Positions 25,140 to 33,083 of a stretch of DNA of 64,000 bases are shown here, piece after piece. A model generated the notes under the pieces. It did no database searches. It was not told where the DNA came from and saw only the letters and a program-made list of their open reading frames with translations. Position 1 is the stretch's first letter. The number at the start of each line of letters is the position of its first letter. The stretch is from Neobacillus kokaensis (lineage in GTDB: Bacteria; Bacillota; Bacilli; Bacillales; Cytobacillaceae), in contig NZ_BNDS01000001.1 of the NCBI RefSeq assembly GCF_014656545.1, forward strand, positions 437,190-501,189. The letters are read 5' to 3'. The position numbers and the translations under genes are program-made.

Positions 25140-26411
25140 GTGAATAAACAAAATAGCAAGTACCGTTGGGTCGTATTCGCTAGTGTGCTGTTTGCCTACT
25201 TTATTATCGTTAGTCAAAGGACGGCACCTGGATTAATTTCTGACCAATTAATGAAAGATTTTAATATGACCGCCTCGATGATTGGATTACTAACAAGTAT
25301 TCAATTTTTAGCATATGCCGGTTTGCAAATACCAATAGGAATTCTCTCGGACCGATTCGGACCAAATTATTTCTTAATTTTTGGGACATTGCTTAACGGG
25401 GTTGGAACCTTCATTTACAGCATAGCTCCAAATGAATATATTCTGCTCGTTGCCCGCCTATTGGTAGGAATGGGGGATGCAGCCATTTGGGTCAACCTTG
25501 TCCTGATTTTAAGTATCTGGTTTAAAGTCAATGAATTTGTCGGCTTACTGGGGCTTGCAGGGATGACCGGAAGCTTTGGCTTTTTGCTCGCAACCGTTCC
25601 GTTCTCCAAATGGATCTCCGATTTTGGATGGCGCCCGCCGTTTTTAACGACAGGGGTCATTTTATGCTTTATCGGCATTTTGCTTTACTTTATATTGGTA
25701 AAAATACCGCAAAGACACGCTGAAAACGAATTGAAAGCAAAGGTAAAAGCAGTAAAGCGTCGGGAAAATACAGTAGTCCTGCTGAGGAGGATTTTTTCAA
25801 ACCGTCAGGCATGGGCCACCTTCTGTTGTCACTTTGGTGCAGTTGGCACCTACGTCGGCTTTATCGGATCATGGGCCGTGCCGTATGGCATGCACGTATT
25901 TGGTATGTCCCGCTCAGGTGCAAGTCAGCTGATTATGGTTGGATTGATTGGAGCCATTATTGGAGCACCGGCTGGCAGCTGGATTTCAGGCCGATTACAT
26001 TCCATTAAACGGCCGTATATTGCTTTTCATGTCATGATTTGTTTGAGCTGGACCGCGTTTTTATTATTCAGCGGCAAGCCGCCGTATTTTTTACTTAATA
26101 TTCTTTTCTTCCTTATAGGATTTGGGAATGGAGCGAGCGCCTTAACATTTGCGGTCGTGCGCCAGTCGTTTCCGATGAAAGAGGTTGGTGTCGTCTCAGG
26201 CTTTGCAAACACCGGCGGTTTTATTAGTGCTGTTCTATTACCAAGCATATTCGGGAAGGTATTAGACCATTATCATGCAGCCCCAAGCAGCGTCGGATAT
26301 CACTACGGCTTTATTATTCCCGTAATCTTCACCCTTGTGGGATTTATGGGAGGATTGCTTATTAAGGAACAACGGCAGGAAATGAGGCAGACAGAGCTTG
26401 GAACTAACTAA
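25140..26411 (+). CDS. Major facilitator superfamily transporter
   Basis: About 423 residues, twelve membrane helices, with the MFS loop signature GILSDRFGP after helix 2 and GLLGLAGMTGSFGFLLA in the first half. The central cytoplasmic loop is highly basic (KAKVKAVKRRENT). It resembles the anion:cation symporter and nitrate/oxalate-type carriers more than drug exporters, but the substrate is unknown. GTG 25140 is selected because GGGAG is 8 bases upstream; TTG 25125 coincides with that site. A TATAAT -10 lies at 25101. It forms a single-gene unit with its own terminator. Confidence 0.82.
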   Translation: MNKQNSKYRWVVFASVLFAYFIIVSQRTAPGLISDQLMKDFNMTASMIGLLTSIQFLAYAGLQIPIGILSDRFGPNYFLIFGTLLNGVGTFIYSIAPNEYILLVARLLVGMGDAAIWVNLVLILSIWFKVNEFVGLLGLAGMTGSFGFLLATVPFSKWISDFGWRPPFLTTGVILCFIGILLYFILVKIPQRHAENELKAKVKAVKRRENTVVLLRRIFSNRQAWATFCCHFGAVGTYVGFIGSWAVPYGMHVFGMSRSGASQLIMVGLIGAIIGAPAGSWISGRLHSIKRPYIAFHVMICLSWTAFLLFSGKPPYFLLNILFFLIGFGNGASALTFAVVRQSFPMKEVGVVSGFANTGGFISAVLLPSIFGKVLDHYHAAPSSVGYHYGFIIPVIFTLVGFMGGLLIKEQRQEMRQTELGTN

Positions 26412-26424
26412 TATATTTACGTAA

Positions 26425-26457
26425 CAAAAAAGGCTTGGATTCTCCATGCCTTTTTTG
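26425..26457. terminator. Bidirectional terminator
   Basis: AAAAAAGGC/GCCTTTTTT arms with an inner GGA/TCC pair, between the MFS gene and the convergent small gene. Confidence 0.88.
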
Positions 26458-26474
26458 TCTATTTTTAAGGCGAG

Positions 26475-26666
26475 TCAGAAACCGCTGCTCCCATGATGGT
26501 CATTTTTTATGTTATGCATAGTCGATTCCATATAAACCCGTTCAGACTCTGAAACATGTTTTGCATTTTCTTCAGGATCAATTTGATTGATTCCTTTCTT
26601 TTTATAAATCAAGTCAACGATAAAACCCAAACCTAAAAGACCGCCAATCCCCATTAACCACCACAT
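26475..26666 (-). CDS. Small single-pass membrane protein
   Basis: 63 residues: an N-terminal hydrophobic helix (MWWLMGIGGLLGLGFIVDLIY) truncated here to its approximate span 1-21, followed by a polar tail (KKKGINQIDPEENAKHV) ending HHGSSGF. AGAGGTG stands 8 bases before the ATG. I do not recognise a named family, though short proteins of this layout are common in Bacillaceae. Function unknown. It shares a terminator with the MFS gene. Confidence 0.65.
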   Translation of the reverse strand: MWWLMGIGGLLGLGFIVDLIYKKKGINQIDPEENAKHVSESERVYMESTMHNIKNDHHGSSGF

Positions 26667-26856
26667 AGTGTTTCACCTCTAATGAATTTTAAACTAATGG
26701 ATAATATTTACTTTTATTGTACCATAATTTTCCGATTCTGAGACCATGATTTGCATGCTTGATAGGGACAATTGATCATTTTTTATTTTAAAGGAAATAC
26801 GATTATTTTTTTAAAAAAATAAGCAAAATAAAAAGGCTGATAAAGGGGGGATTGTT

Positions 26857-26997
26857 ATGGCAAAGAAAAAACATGTTTCATCTTTAGTTGTTGATCAAAA
26901 GAAATTGTTAAATGACAAGGTTGAAGCGGCCAGAGAAGATAATTTTAAAAATAACCAAATCCGTAAAGTTACGCAGAACGGTGCAGATGGACAATAA
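26857..26997 (+). CDS. Small hypothetical protein, 46 residues
   Basis: Short gene supported by a strong binding site (AGGGGGG, 6 bases before ATG) and a perfect terminator immediately after the stop. The product starts MAKKKHVSSLVVDQKKLLND and is basic and hydrophilic, without membrane or signal features, ending VTQNGADGQ. It may be a spore-associated or stress peptide, but no family is recognised. Confidence 0.6.
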   Translation: MAKKKHVSSLVVDQKKLLNDKVEAAREDNFKNNQIRKVTQNGADGQ

Positions 26998-27024
26998 ACG
27001 AAGGAGAGATGCTCTCCTTCGTTT
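26996..27024 (+). terminator. Rho-independent terminator
   Basis: Perfect 13-base arms AAACGAAGGAGAG and CTCTCCTTCGTTT around a 3-base loop, overlapping the stop codon of the 46-residue gene. Confidence 0.9.
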
Positions 27025-27211
27025 TATATTTTCAAAAATATCAAATGTAACAGAATGATTAAATTCTTAAGGTTGTATAGGTGTGTTCATTAAAGAAAAT
27101 TAACATTTTAGTGATCATTTGTTATTTCGACAGTTTTTGTGGGTATACACAGTTATAATGGCAATGAGCAGGGAAGGAGTTTGCGTTAAAAATGAATGGA
27201 GGGAATCCTGA

Positions 27212-27382
27212 ATGAAAGATTTTCTTCAAGATGCTGTCCAGGATAAAAGACAAATTTTGATTGAAAAACTAATAAAATCTGGTGTTTTTAAAATTAATGA
27301 AAAGCACCTTTACGAAGGAAGCATGTCTGAATTAGAGAATCTTTATCAAGAAATCCGCAATTGCGAAGCGGTTACTTCATAA
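27212..27382 (+). CDS. FbpA-like small basic protein
   Basis: 56 residues resembling the Fur-regulated basic protein FbpA family: VQDKRQILIEKLIKSGVFK, then the LYEGSMSELENLYQEI helix. In B. subtilis FbpA acts with the FsrA small RNA in the iron-sparing response. GGAGGG is 9 bases before the ATG, and a TATAAT -10 lies at 27154-27159. I see no convincing Fur box, so iron control is not supported from sequence here. The stop is followed by the repeat-derived bidirectional terminator at 27395. Confidence 0.65.
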   Translation: MKDFLQDAVQDKRQILIEKLIKSGVFKINEKHLYEGSMSELENLYQEIRNCEAVTS

Positions 27383-27394
27383 TACTTAGAAAAA

Positions 27395-27419
27395 GAGGGC
27401 GGTGTCAGGCACCGCCCTC
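27395..27419. terminator. Bidirectional terminator formed by the GGTGTCAGGCACC repeat
   Basis: Perfect arms GAGGGCGGTG and CACCGCCCTC around TCAGG, with A/T runs on both sides, between the FbpA-like gene and the convergent MBL gene. The MBL stop codon TGA lies inside the loop, so the repeat encodes the last residues (EGGA) of that protein. Confidence 0.9.
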
Positions 27420-28328
27420 AAAAACTGTCTCCCCGATTAATAACACTTTAAGCTGTTCCTCAGGCAGACTGTGGTTGTTCCAGGCTTGCAGGAGGCGCTC
27501 TAGTGCTTCAGGTCCGGTGTCGTCCGCCAATCGGTAGGTACCGTAATGCATGGGAACAAATTGTTTCGCGCCAAGCTCGATGAATGCTTTCACACTGTCC
27601 TCCGGCGAGATATGGGCAGGCGCCATAAACCACTCCGGTTCATAAGCTCCGATGGGCATGAAGACGGTATCAATGCTGAAAAGTTCAGCGATTTGTTTAA
27701 ATCCGGGAAAATAGCCGGTATCGCCGACAAAATAATAGGTCTCGGCTGCTGATTGAAAAATAAACCCGCCCCAATGGGAAGTATTGATATCTGTAAGAGT
27801 TCTACGTGTCCAATGCTGTGCCGGAACAAAATGAATCGTAACTCCTTGATGCTCTATCCTGTCCCACCAGTTCATTTCCGTGACGTTTTGGTATCCTCTT
27901 CTCACTAAAAGTCGTTTTAATCCAACGGGAACATAGTACTGTGGATTTCCTTTTAAGCGCTTCAACGTCGGAAAGTCTAGATGGTCATAGTGGCCATGGG
28001 AAATAACGACAACATCGATTTCGGGCATGTCCTCCATAGCAATCCCAGGTTCTGTTGTGCGTTTTTCATACCCCATCCGTTTGGCCCACACTGGATCGGT
28101 AAGGATATTAAGTCCATTCATTTGGATAAAAAAAGTAGAGTGGCCAATCCATGTATAGGAGGTAGTGCTGCTGTTTTGTTTTAGTTCGTTAATTCTTTTG
28201 ACCGGCGCTTGCTCAATGCGTTTGGTTAAATCTTTAACTTTGCTGCGCCGTTCCTTACCCCAGCGCAGCATATCTTTCATGGATTTATTGCTTCTCACCG
28301 CGTCTAAATTTTCATATCTTTTTCGCAT
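27405..28328 (-). CDS. MBL-fold metallo-hydrolase (NAPE-PLD/RomA-like)
   Basis: Zinc-dependent beta-lactamase-fold hydrolase of about 308 residues. Metal ligands are in SHGHYDHLDFPT (HxHxDH), with later ligands in FVPAQHWTRR, VGDTGYFPGF and FVPMHYGTY. The TSYTWIGHSTFFIQMNGLNILTDP opening, cut here to its start, matches the NAPE-PLD-like and UlaG-like branch. Substrate not predictable; lipid or phosphodiester hydrolysis is typical. ATG 28328 (MRKRYENL) has AAGGTGG upstream. No signal peptide. The C-terminus was altered by the dispersed repeat. Confidence 0.85.
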   Translation of the reverse strand: MRKRYENLDAVRSNKSMKDMLRWGKERRSKVKDLTKRIEQAPVKRINELKQNSSTTSYTWIGHSTFFIQMNGLNILTDPVWAKRMGYEKRTTEPGIAMEDMPEIDVVVISHGHYDHLDFPTLKRLKGNPQYYVPVGLKRLLVRRGYQNVTEMNWWDRIEHQGVTIHFVPAQHWTRRTLTDINTSHWGGFIFQSAAETYYFVGDTGYFPGFKQIAELFSIDTVFMPIGAYEPEWFMAPAHISPEDSVKAFIELGAKQFVPMHYGTYRLADDTGPEALERLLQAWNNHSLPEEQLKVLLIGETVFEGGA

Positions 28329-28455
28329 ATTTCCACCTTGCATGTTGCAGATTTTAGGTTGATTATACCAACATTTGCTAGCAGGCGGCAAAATTGAAGA
28401 AATTCTAGCTGGGTTGATGGTAAAATAAAGTAATATAAAAGTTGGGGGGATGACA

Positions 28456-30243
28456 ATGACGGTTATCTATAAATCACGGGCGGACATTCCGGAAACTGAA
28501 AAATGGCGCTTTGAAGACATCTATTTATCAATAGAGGACTGGGAAAAAGATTATCATTTTATTGAAACGATGCTGCCGCAATTAAAACAATATGACGGGG
28601 CTATTCATGATGGGGCTTCACTTTATCAGTATTTATCTCAAAAGGAAGAAGTTTCAAGCAAATTCAACCTTGTGTATGTTTACGGAATGCTTCAGGCCGA
28701 TGTCGATACACGGGATACTCGTGCACAGTCGTTAGTTGACCGTGCCAAGCAGCTGGCAGTCAAAATGAGCGCAGCATCTTCGTTTTTCATGCCATTTTTA
28801 TTAAGCCTCGAAGAAAGCACATTGATGGAATATATCCAAGAGGAGCCGCGCCTGCAATATTTTGAACAGGATCTCTTCGATTCGTTTCGCTATAAAGCAC
28901 ATGTGCTTAGTAAGGAAAAAGAAGAAATCTTGTCTCAGCTGGGCGAAGCACTTTCCGCTCCAAGCCATACGTTTAATATGATGAACAATGCTGACATTAA
29001 GTTTGGCGAGGTTACGGGCGACGATGGTGAAAAGGTAGAATTAACCCGCGGTATGTACTCGAAATTAATAGAAGATGAAGACCGAAATAAGCGGCGTGAG
29101 GCTTACAAGGCTTATTACAAACCATATCTGCAGTTAAAAAATTCTATTGCTTCAACACTGTCCTCGAATATTAAAACAAATGTGACCCTTTCGCGGCTGA
29201 GAAATTATCCGTCCGCTCTGGAAAAAGGACTGTTTGGAGACATGGTCCCAAAAGAAGTGTATGAAAACCTGATTACGGCGACAAAGGCAAATATTGGTCC
29301 GCTTCACCGCTATACTGCTTTAAGGAAAGAGAAGCTCGCCGTTGAAGAGCTGCGCCAATACGATTTAAATGTACCGCTTGTTAAAGGAGTTAAATTGGAA
29401 ATATCATATGGTGAAGCATATGAAACAATTTTAAAAGCATTGGCACCGCTCGGTGAAGAGTATGTTTCGACGTTAAAAACATTCAAGGATGCCCGCTACA
29501 TAGACATACGGGAGACACCTGGAAAACGTTCTGGTGCCTACAACTTAGGGGTTTACGATGTCCATCCTTTTGTTTTGCTCAATCATCATGATGATTTAGA
29601 TAGTATGTTTACCATGATTCACGAGTTCGGTCATGCCATGCATTCCTATTATTCCAGCAAGCATCAGCCAAGAATTTCAGCCGGGTACAGTATTTTCGTT
29701 GCTGAGGTTGCCTCTACGGTTAATGAAGTCCTCTTAATAAATTATTTATTGAAAAACGAGGCCGATGATGCGGTCCGCAAGCATTTGCTGAATCATTTTA
29801 TCGATCAATTTAGGGGAACGTTTTTCACCCAGGTGATGTTTGCCGAGTTTGAAAAAATCACCCACGAAATGGCCGAAGCAGGTACACCGCTTAACGCTGA
29901 GGCGTTTAATAAAATTTACGAATCCGTGTTCAGACAATACAACGGGGATGAAATAGTGTTCGATGAAGAGGTAAAATACGGATGGTCGAGGATCCCGCAT
30001 TTCTATCGTCCATTTTATGTGTATAAATACGCAACTGGCTTCGCGTCAGCGATTCATATTGCTGAAAAGCTGTTAGCTGGAGATGAAACGATATTGGCTT
30101 CGTATTTAGAGTTCTTAAAAAGCGGCGGCTCGGATTATCCGCTGGAATTGTTAAAGAAAACGGGCGTGGATTTAACGACATCTGAGCCAATTGACAATGC
30201 GTTGAAGCAGTTTGATCAGCTGGTGACGGAGTTTGCCAAATAA
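28456..30243 (+). CDS. pepF: Oligoendopeptidase F
   Basis: Cytoplasmic M3B zinc endopeptidase of about 595 residues that trims short peptides. The zinc motif HEFGH is at residues 389-393 (MIHEFGHAMHSYYS), with the downstream glutamate in EVASTVNEVLL. The C-terminal YRPFYVYKYATGFASA is characteristic. ATG 28456 is preferred since the GGGGG run abuts the first ATG at 28450. ylnF follows directly: its ATG is one base after the pepF stop codon, so the two are probably cotranscribed. Confidence 0.93.
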   Translation: MTVIYKSRADIPETEKWRFEDIYLSIEDWEKDYHFIETMLPQLKQYDGAIHDGASLYQYLSQKEEVSSKFNLVYVYGMLQADVDTRDTRAQSLVDRAKQLAVKMSAASSFFMPFLLSLEESTLMEYIQEEPRLQYFEQDLFDSFRYKAHVLSKEKEEILSQLGEALSAPSHTFNMMNNADIKFGEVTGDDGEKVELTRGMYSKLIEDEDRNKRREAYKAYYKPYLQLKNSIASTLSSNIKTNVTLSRLRNYPSALEKGLFGDMVPKEVYENLITATKANIGPLHRYTALRKEKLAVEELRQYDLNVPLVKGVKLEISYGEAYETILKALAPLGEEYVSTLKTFKDARYIDIRETPGKRSGAYNLGVYDVHPFVLLNHHDDLDSMFTMIHEFGHAMHSYYSSKHQPRISAGYSIFVAEVASTVNEVLLINYLLKNEADDAVRKHLLNHFIDQFRGTFFTQVMFAEFEKITHEMAEAGTPLNAEAFNKIYESVFRQYNGDEIVFDEEVKYGWSRIPHFYRPFYVYKYATGFASAIHIAEKLLAGDETILASYLEFLKSGGSDYPLELLKKTGVDLTTSEPIDNALKQFDQLVTEFAK

Positions 30244-30244
30244 T

Positions 30245-30856
30245 ATGCAGCCGTTTTTTATTAATTTAAAAGGAAAAAAAGTAGTAATCGTCGGCGGGGG
30301 GAAGATTGCTGCAAGAAAGGCCAAGAACCTGGAAACGGCGCAGCCGGAAATCACCTTTGTTGCACCAGAGTTTAGCGAAGATGTACTGGCGCTATCTAAG
30401 CAAACGGGGTATAGCTTAATCCAGAGAGAAGCATTTCCAGCTGACTTAAGTGACGCATTTATGGTCATTCTCGCTACAAACCACCGACAAATCAATAAAG
30501 CTTTGGCGGAACAGCTCTCACCAAATCAATTAATATGTGTGGTAGATGAAGCAGAGGAAGGAAATGTCATTTTTCCGGCAATCATTCAACGTGGACAGCT
30601 GCAAATTGCGATATCCACCAATGGGGCAAGTCCTAAACTGACACGCAAACTAAAGCAAGATTTGGAATCGCAATTTGATCAATCTTGGGAAACATATTTG
30701 GAATTCCTTTCACGTTGCAGGAACAAGCTGAAAAAGCTTAAAATTTCAATTGAAGAAAAGAACAAGCTATTGGAAAAGATATTGGATGACCGTTATCGGA
30801 CAAATGAGCATTTAAGAGCGGAGATCCTAAGCAGCATTTTAATACTAGAAGAATAA
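30245..30856 (+). CDS. ylnF: Precorrin-2 dehydrogenase (siroheme synthase N-terminal type)
   Basis: 203-residue NAD-dependent enzyme oxidising precorrin-2 to sirohydrochlorin on the way to siroheme. The NAD loop VVIVGGGKIAARKAKNL is near residue 15, and STNGASPKLTRKLK marks the second domain. It resembles YlnF in lacking the methyltransferase and chelatase domains, which are encoded separately here by sumT (36027) and sirB (36800). In B. subtilis ylnF is last in the cys operon; here it lies upstream, behind pepF and outside the riboswitch-controlled unit. ATG 30245 is chosen, with a weak GGAG 13 bases before it. Confidence 0.9.
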   Translation: MQPFFINLKGKKVVIVGGGKIAARKAKNLETAQPEITFVAPEFSEDVLALSKQTGYSLIQREAFPADLSDAFMVILATNHRQINKALAEQLSPNQLICVVDEAEEGNVIFPAIIQRGQLQIAISTNGASPKLTRKLKQDLESQFDQSWETYLEFLSRCRNKLKKLKISIEEKNKLLEKILDDRYRTNEHLRAEILSSILILEE

Positions 30857-30924
30857 CTGCACATTAGGAAATGAAACCTTTCTTTTCCAATTTCGTCACA
30901 TTTTTTAAAAGGGGTGTGGCAAAA

Positions 30925-31752
30925 TTGGTTAGAAAGGTTTTTGTATGTATATTTATATCAGCATTCTGTGTTATTTTCTCTGCCTGCCAAACAGCGGGAA
31001 TCCCGCTAAAGGACAAGGATTTAACGGAAAAAAATGAGATAGTCGAAACACACGGCGGCTTGCAAAACGTTGAGCGCTTGGATGATTTTATTTACAATGT
31101 GAAGAACGATAAGAAAGATAAGGTACGGCTGACACGCTATACGATCGAGGGAGACCCGATTTACCACGATTTAGATTACACTGATTCCAAATTAACGTTT
31201 ACTTTGGACACGAGAGAAGATGAATATGGTCATGGGGCAGTAACAAAATCGATTTGTAAAGGAATTCAAAAACAAGAATTAGAGACAGAAACAAATTACC
31301 TATTGACTGGCTGCGAGAATGAGCCGATGAAGGGATTGCTAACGATTTTTCATGATGTGGACAAAGAGGACAATTTCGCTTTTGAGTTAAACTATGGGGT
31401 CGGGAAGAAAAACATGATTAATACAAAAGAGGAAAAGTTAATCAAGGACTTACAAAATGGCGAAACAGTCGCAGTGGGTGACTTTCAATTTTCCAAGAAG
31501 GAACTGAATCAAATCTACAAGCTGCTGAAATTTTCAAATTACCTAGGAGATAAAAATTTAACGACAAAATGTAATCAAAAACCACATGAACGCTATGAAC
31601 TGAATGTCTGGATTAATTCGGGAGAACGTCATTTTGAATGGACAGAGTGTGATCACAGTTCGGATGGCAAGGAAATGACCAAGCTTGTTCATGACATTTT
31701 GACAATCTTAAAGAAAAATTCAACTTATAAAACGCTTGGAGATTATGAATAA
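30925..31752 (+). CDS. DUF4362-like lipoprotein
   Basis: Secreted lipoprotein of about 276 residues. A type II signal (VRKVFVCIFISAFCVIF) ends in lipobox FSAC. The mature chain begins with LTEKNEIVETHGGLQNVERL and DFIYNVKNDKKDKVRLTRYT, resembling the DUF4362 family of Bacillus lipoproteins. TTG 30925 is favoured because AAGGGG is 11 bases upstream; the frame is open from ATG 30871. Four later cysteines (in ICKGI, TGCEN, TKCNQ, ECDHS) may form disulfides. Function unknown. It ends in its own terminator before the cys leader. Confidence 0.7.
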   Translation: MVRKVFVCIFISAFCVIFSACQTAGIPLKDKDLTEKNEIVETHGGLQNVERLDDFIYNVKNDKKDKVRLTRYTIEGDPIYHDLDYTDSKLTFTLDTREDEYGHGAVTKSICKGIQKQELETETNYLLTGCENEPMKGLLTIFHDVDKEDNFAFELNYGVGKKNMINTKEEKLIKDLQNGETVAVGDFQFSKKELNQIYKLLKFSNYLGDKNLTTKCNQKPHERYELNVWINSGERHFEWTECDHSSDGKEMTKLVHDILTILKKNSTYKTLGDYE

Positions 31753-31762
31753 TACCTTATGG

Positions 31763-31811
31763 TAGCTAGAAACGACACTTCCTATAAAAGGTTGTCCTTC
31801 TGGCTATTTTT
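31763..31811 (+). terminator. Rho-independent terminator
   Basis: Arms TAGCTAGAA and TTCTGGCTA plus an inner GACA/TGTC helix, followed by TTTTTT. It ends the DUF4362 gene before the cys promoter. Confidence 0.75.
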
Positions 31812-31884
31812 TGTCCCTTATTAAGGCTGTAATGAGTCCAATGGCCCAAAATTATATTTTTTCAAAAAATTGCTCATTTACTAA

Positions 31885-31913
31885 TTGCACAAAACCTATA
31901 GGTATGGTAGGAT
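31885..31913 (+). promoter_or_regulatory. Promoter of the cys operon
   Basis: TTGCAC (31885) and TAGGAT (31908) separated by 17 bases, about 20 bases before the first conserved helix of the S-box leader. Confidence 0.6.
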
Positions 31914-31934
31914 TAATTTCATCAAATATCATTT

Positions 31935-32031
31935 CTTATCAAGAGCGGCTGAGGGACTGGTCCAATGAAGCCCGGCAACCTGCCAAGCAAGGTGCCAAAT
32001 CCAGCAAAATGACGTCATTTTGGGAGATAAG
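31935..32031 (+). promoter_or_regulatory. SAM-I (S-box) riboswitch
   Basis: Begins CTTATCAAGAG, continues with the conserved GGCTGAGGGACTGG, TGAAGCCCGGCAACC and GGTGCCAAATCCAGC blocks, and closes with GGAGATAAG pairing back to CTTATC. This is the standard S-box aptamer. When S-adenosylmethionine is bound, the terminator at 32046 forms. When it is scarce, GATTACA/TGTAATC pairs instead as antiterminator. It controls yezD and the downstream sulfate genes. Confidence 0.96.
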
Positions 32032-32045
32032 GAGATTACAAATGT

Positions 32046-32075
32046 AATCCTTTCCCAAGTGGAAAGGATTTTTTT
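32046..32075 (+). terminator. S-box expression-platform terminator
   Basis: Arms AATCCTTTCC and GGAAAGGATT around CAAGT followed by a T-run. The left arm overlaps the antiterminator sequence TGTAATCC. Confidence 0.95.
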
Positions 32076-32095
32076 ATGAAAAGGGGGCGAATCCA

Positions 32096-32251
32096 CTGAC
32101 GATAGAGAATAAAGAAGAATTATTGGCACATCTTGAGAAAATGCTGGAATCCCTAAAATTTGGTTCCATTACCCTTGTGGTACAGGATGGCAGGATAGTT
32201 CAAATTGAAAAAAATGAAAAGGTTCGTCTTAAATCAAATAAAAATCGCTGA
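32096..32251 (+). CDS. yezD: YezD-family small protein (DUF2292), CTG start
   Basis: 51-residue protein with the YezD/DUF2292 core LESLKFGSITLVVQDGRIVQ, preceded by ENKEELLAHLEKM. The family is regularly found beside sulfate or sulfur assimilation genes in Bacilli; its role is unknown. There is no ATG, GTG or TTG in frame at the right place: the frame is joined to a strong site AAGGGGG by CTG at 32096, eight bases downstream. The ATG at 32076 is in another frame and stops after seven codons. It is the first gene after the SAM riboswitch and is followed by a weak terminator before cysH. Confidence 0.75.
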   Translation: MTIENKEELLAHLEKMLESLKFGSITLVVQDGRIVQIEKNEKVRLKSNKNR

Positions 32252-32269
32252 CTAGAAAAACTAGAGGCG

Positions 32270-32307
32270 GTCTCCATGTTATCAAACGTGGCAGACTGTC
32301 TTTTTTT
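32270..32307 (+). terminator. Hairpin between yezD and cysH
   Basis: GTCT-CCATG pairs with CGTGG-c-AGAC, followed by a 7-T run. It is probably a partial terminator or attenuator, since cysH has only 46 bases of leader after it and no clear promoter. Confidence 0.55.
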
Positions 32308-32353
32308 ATTAAAAAAAGGCGGCCCGCCGGAAAAATGAAGGAGGATTACCGCA

Positions 32354-33070
32354 ATGACAAGTACCGTAACATTTGAAAATTGGAGGCAAATATCCAGTGA
32401 TTTTGATGTCAAAGATGAAACCAAAGGGGCGAGAGCCGTTTTAGATTGGGCTTACAATGCCTATACGGCAGAACAAATTGTCTATGCTTCAAGCTTTGGA
32501 GCAGAAGCAATTGTGCTGATTGATTTGATTCAGCAGGTGAAACCGGATGCACATATTGTATTCCTTGATACGGGGTTACATTTCCTCGAAACGTATGAAG
32601 TCATCGACAAAATGGAAGCTCGTTTCCCGAGCCTGAGGATTGAGCGCAAGCAGCCAGCGATAACCCTTGAAGAACAAGCAGAACAATATGGAACGGCATT
32701 ATGGAAGCGAGACCCGAACAAATGCTGTGAAATTCGTAAAGTGATTCCGTTACGGGAAACATTGACGACGAAACAAGCATGGATTTCTGGGCTTCGGCGG
32801 GAACAATCGCCGACAAGAGCAAACACTGAGTTTATCAATAAGGATGATAAATTCAAGAACATCAAAATTTGTCCGCTAATTCACTGGACTTGGGAGGATG
32901 TTTGGTCCTACATCCGAAGAAAAGATCTTCCATATAACAAATTGCATGACCAAAAGTATCCGAGCATCGGTTGTTTTCCATGCACTCAGCCTGTTTTGGC
33001 AGAAGGCGATTCACGTGCGGGACGGTGGGCAGGAAGCGGAAAGACGGAGTGCGGCCTGCACACACGCTAA
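32354..33070 (+). CDS. cysH: APS/PAPS reductase
   Basis: Cytoplasmic enzyme of 238 residues reducing (phospho)adenylylsulfate to sulfite with thioredoxin. The PP-loop motif is in [10 protein letters not shown] and [10 protein letters not shown]. The cysteine set C124-C125, C207 and C210 (CCEIRK and GCFPC) marks the 4Fe-4S type that accepts APS as well as PAPS, and ECGLH at the C-terminus holds the catalytic cysteine C233. GGAGG is 10 bases before the ATG. First large gene of the cys operon. Confidence 0.95.
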   Translation: MTSTVTFENWRQISSDFDVKDETKGARAVLDWAYNAYTAEQIVYASSFGAEAIVLIDLIQQVKPDAHIVFLDTGLHFLETYEVIDKMEARFPSLRIERKQPAITLEEQAEQYGTALWKRDPNKCCEIRKVIPLRETLTTKQAWISGLRREQSPTRANTEFINKDDKFKNIKICPLIHWTWEDVWSYIRRKDLPYNKLHDQKYPSIGCFPCTQPVLAEGDSRAGRWAGSGKTECGLHTR

Positions 33071-33083
33071 GGAGGATATGACA

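Noticed and set aside
27085-27211. Fur box before the FbpA-like gene
   Set aside because: No segment shows a good match to the GATAATGATAATCATTATC consensus; only loose A/T-rich similarity.
32898-33083. Long N-terminal extension of CysP into cysH
   Set aside because: The extension overlaps cysH in another frame and lacks membrane character, whereas GGAGGA stands 7 bases before ATG 33084.
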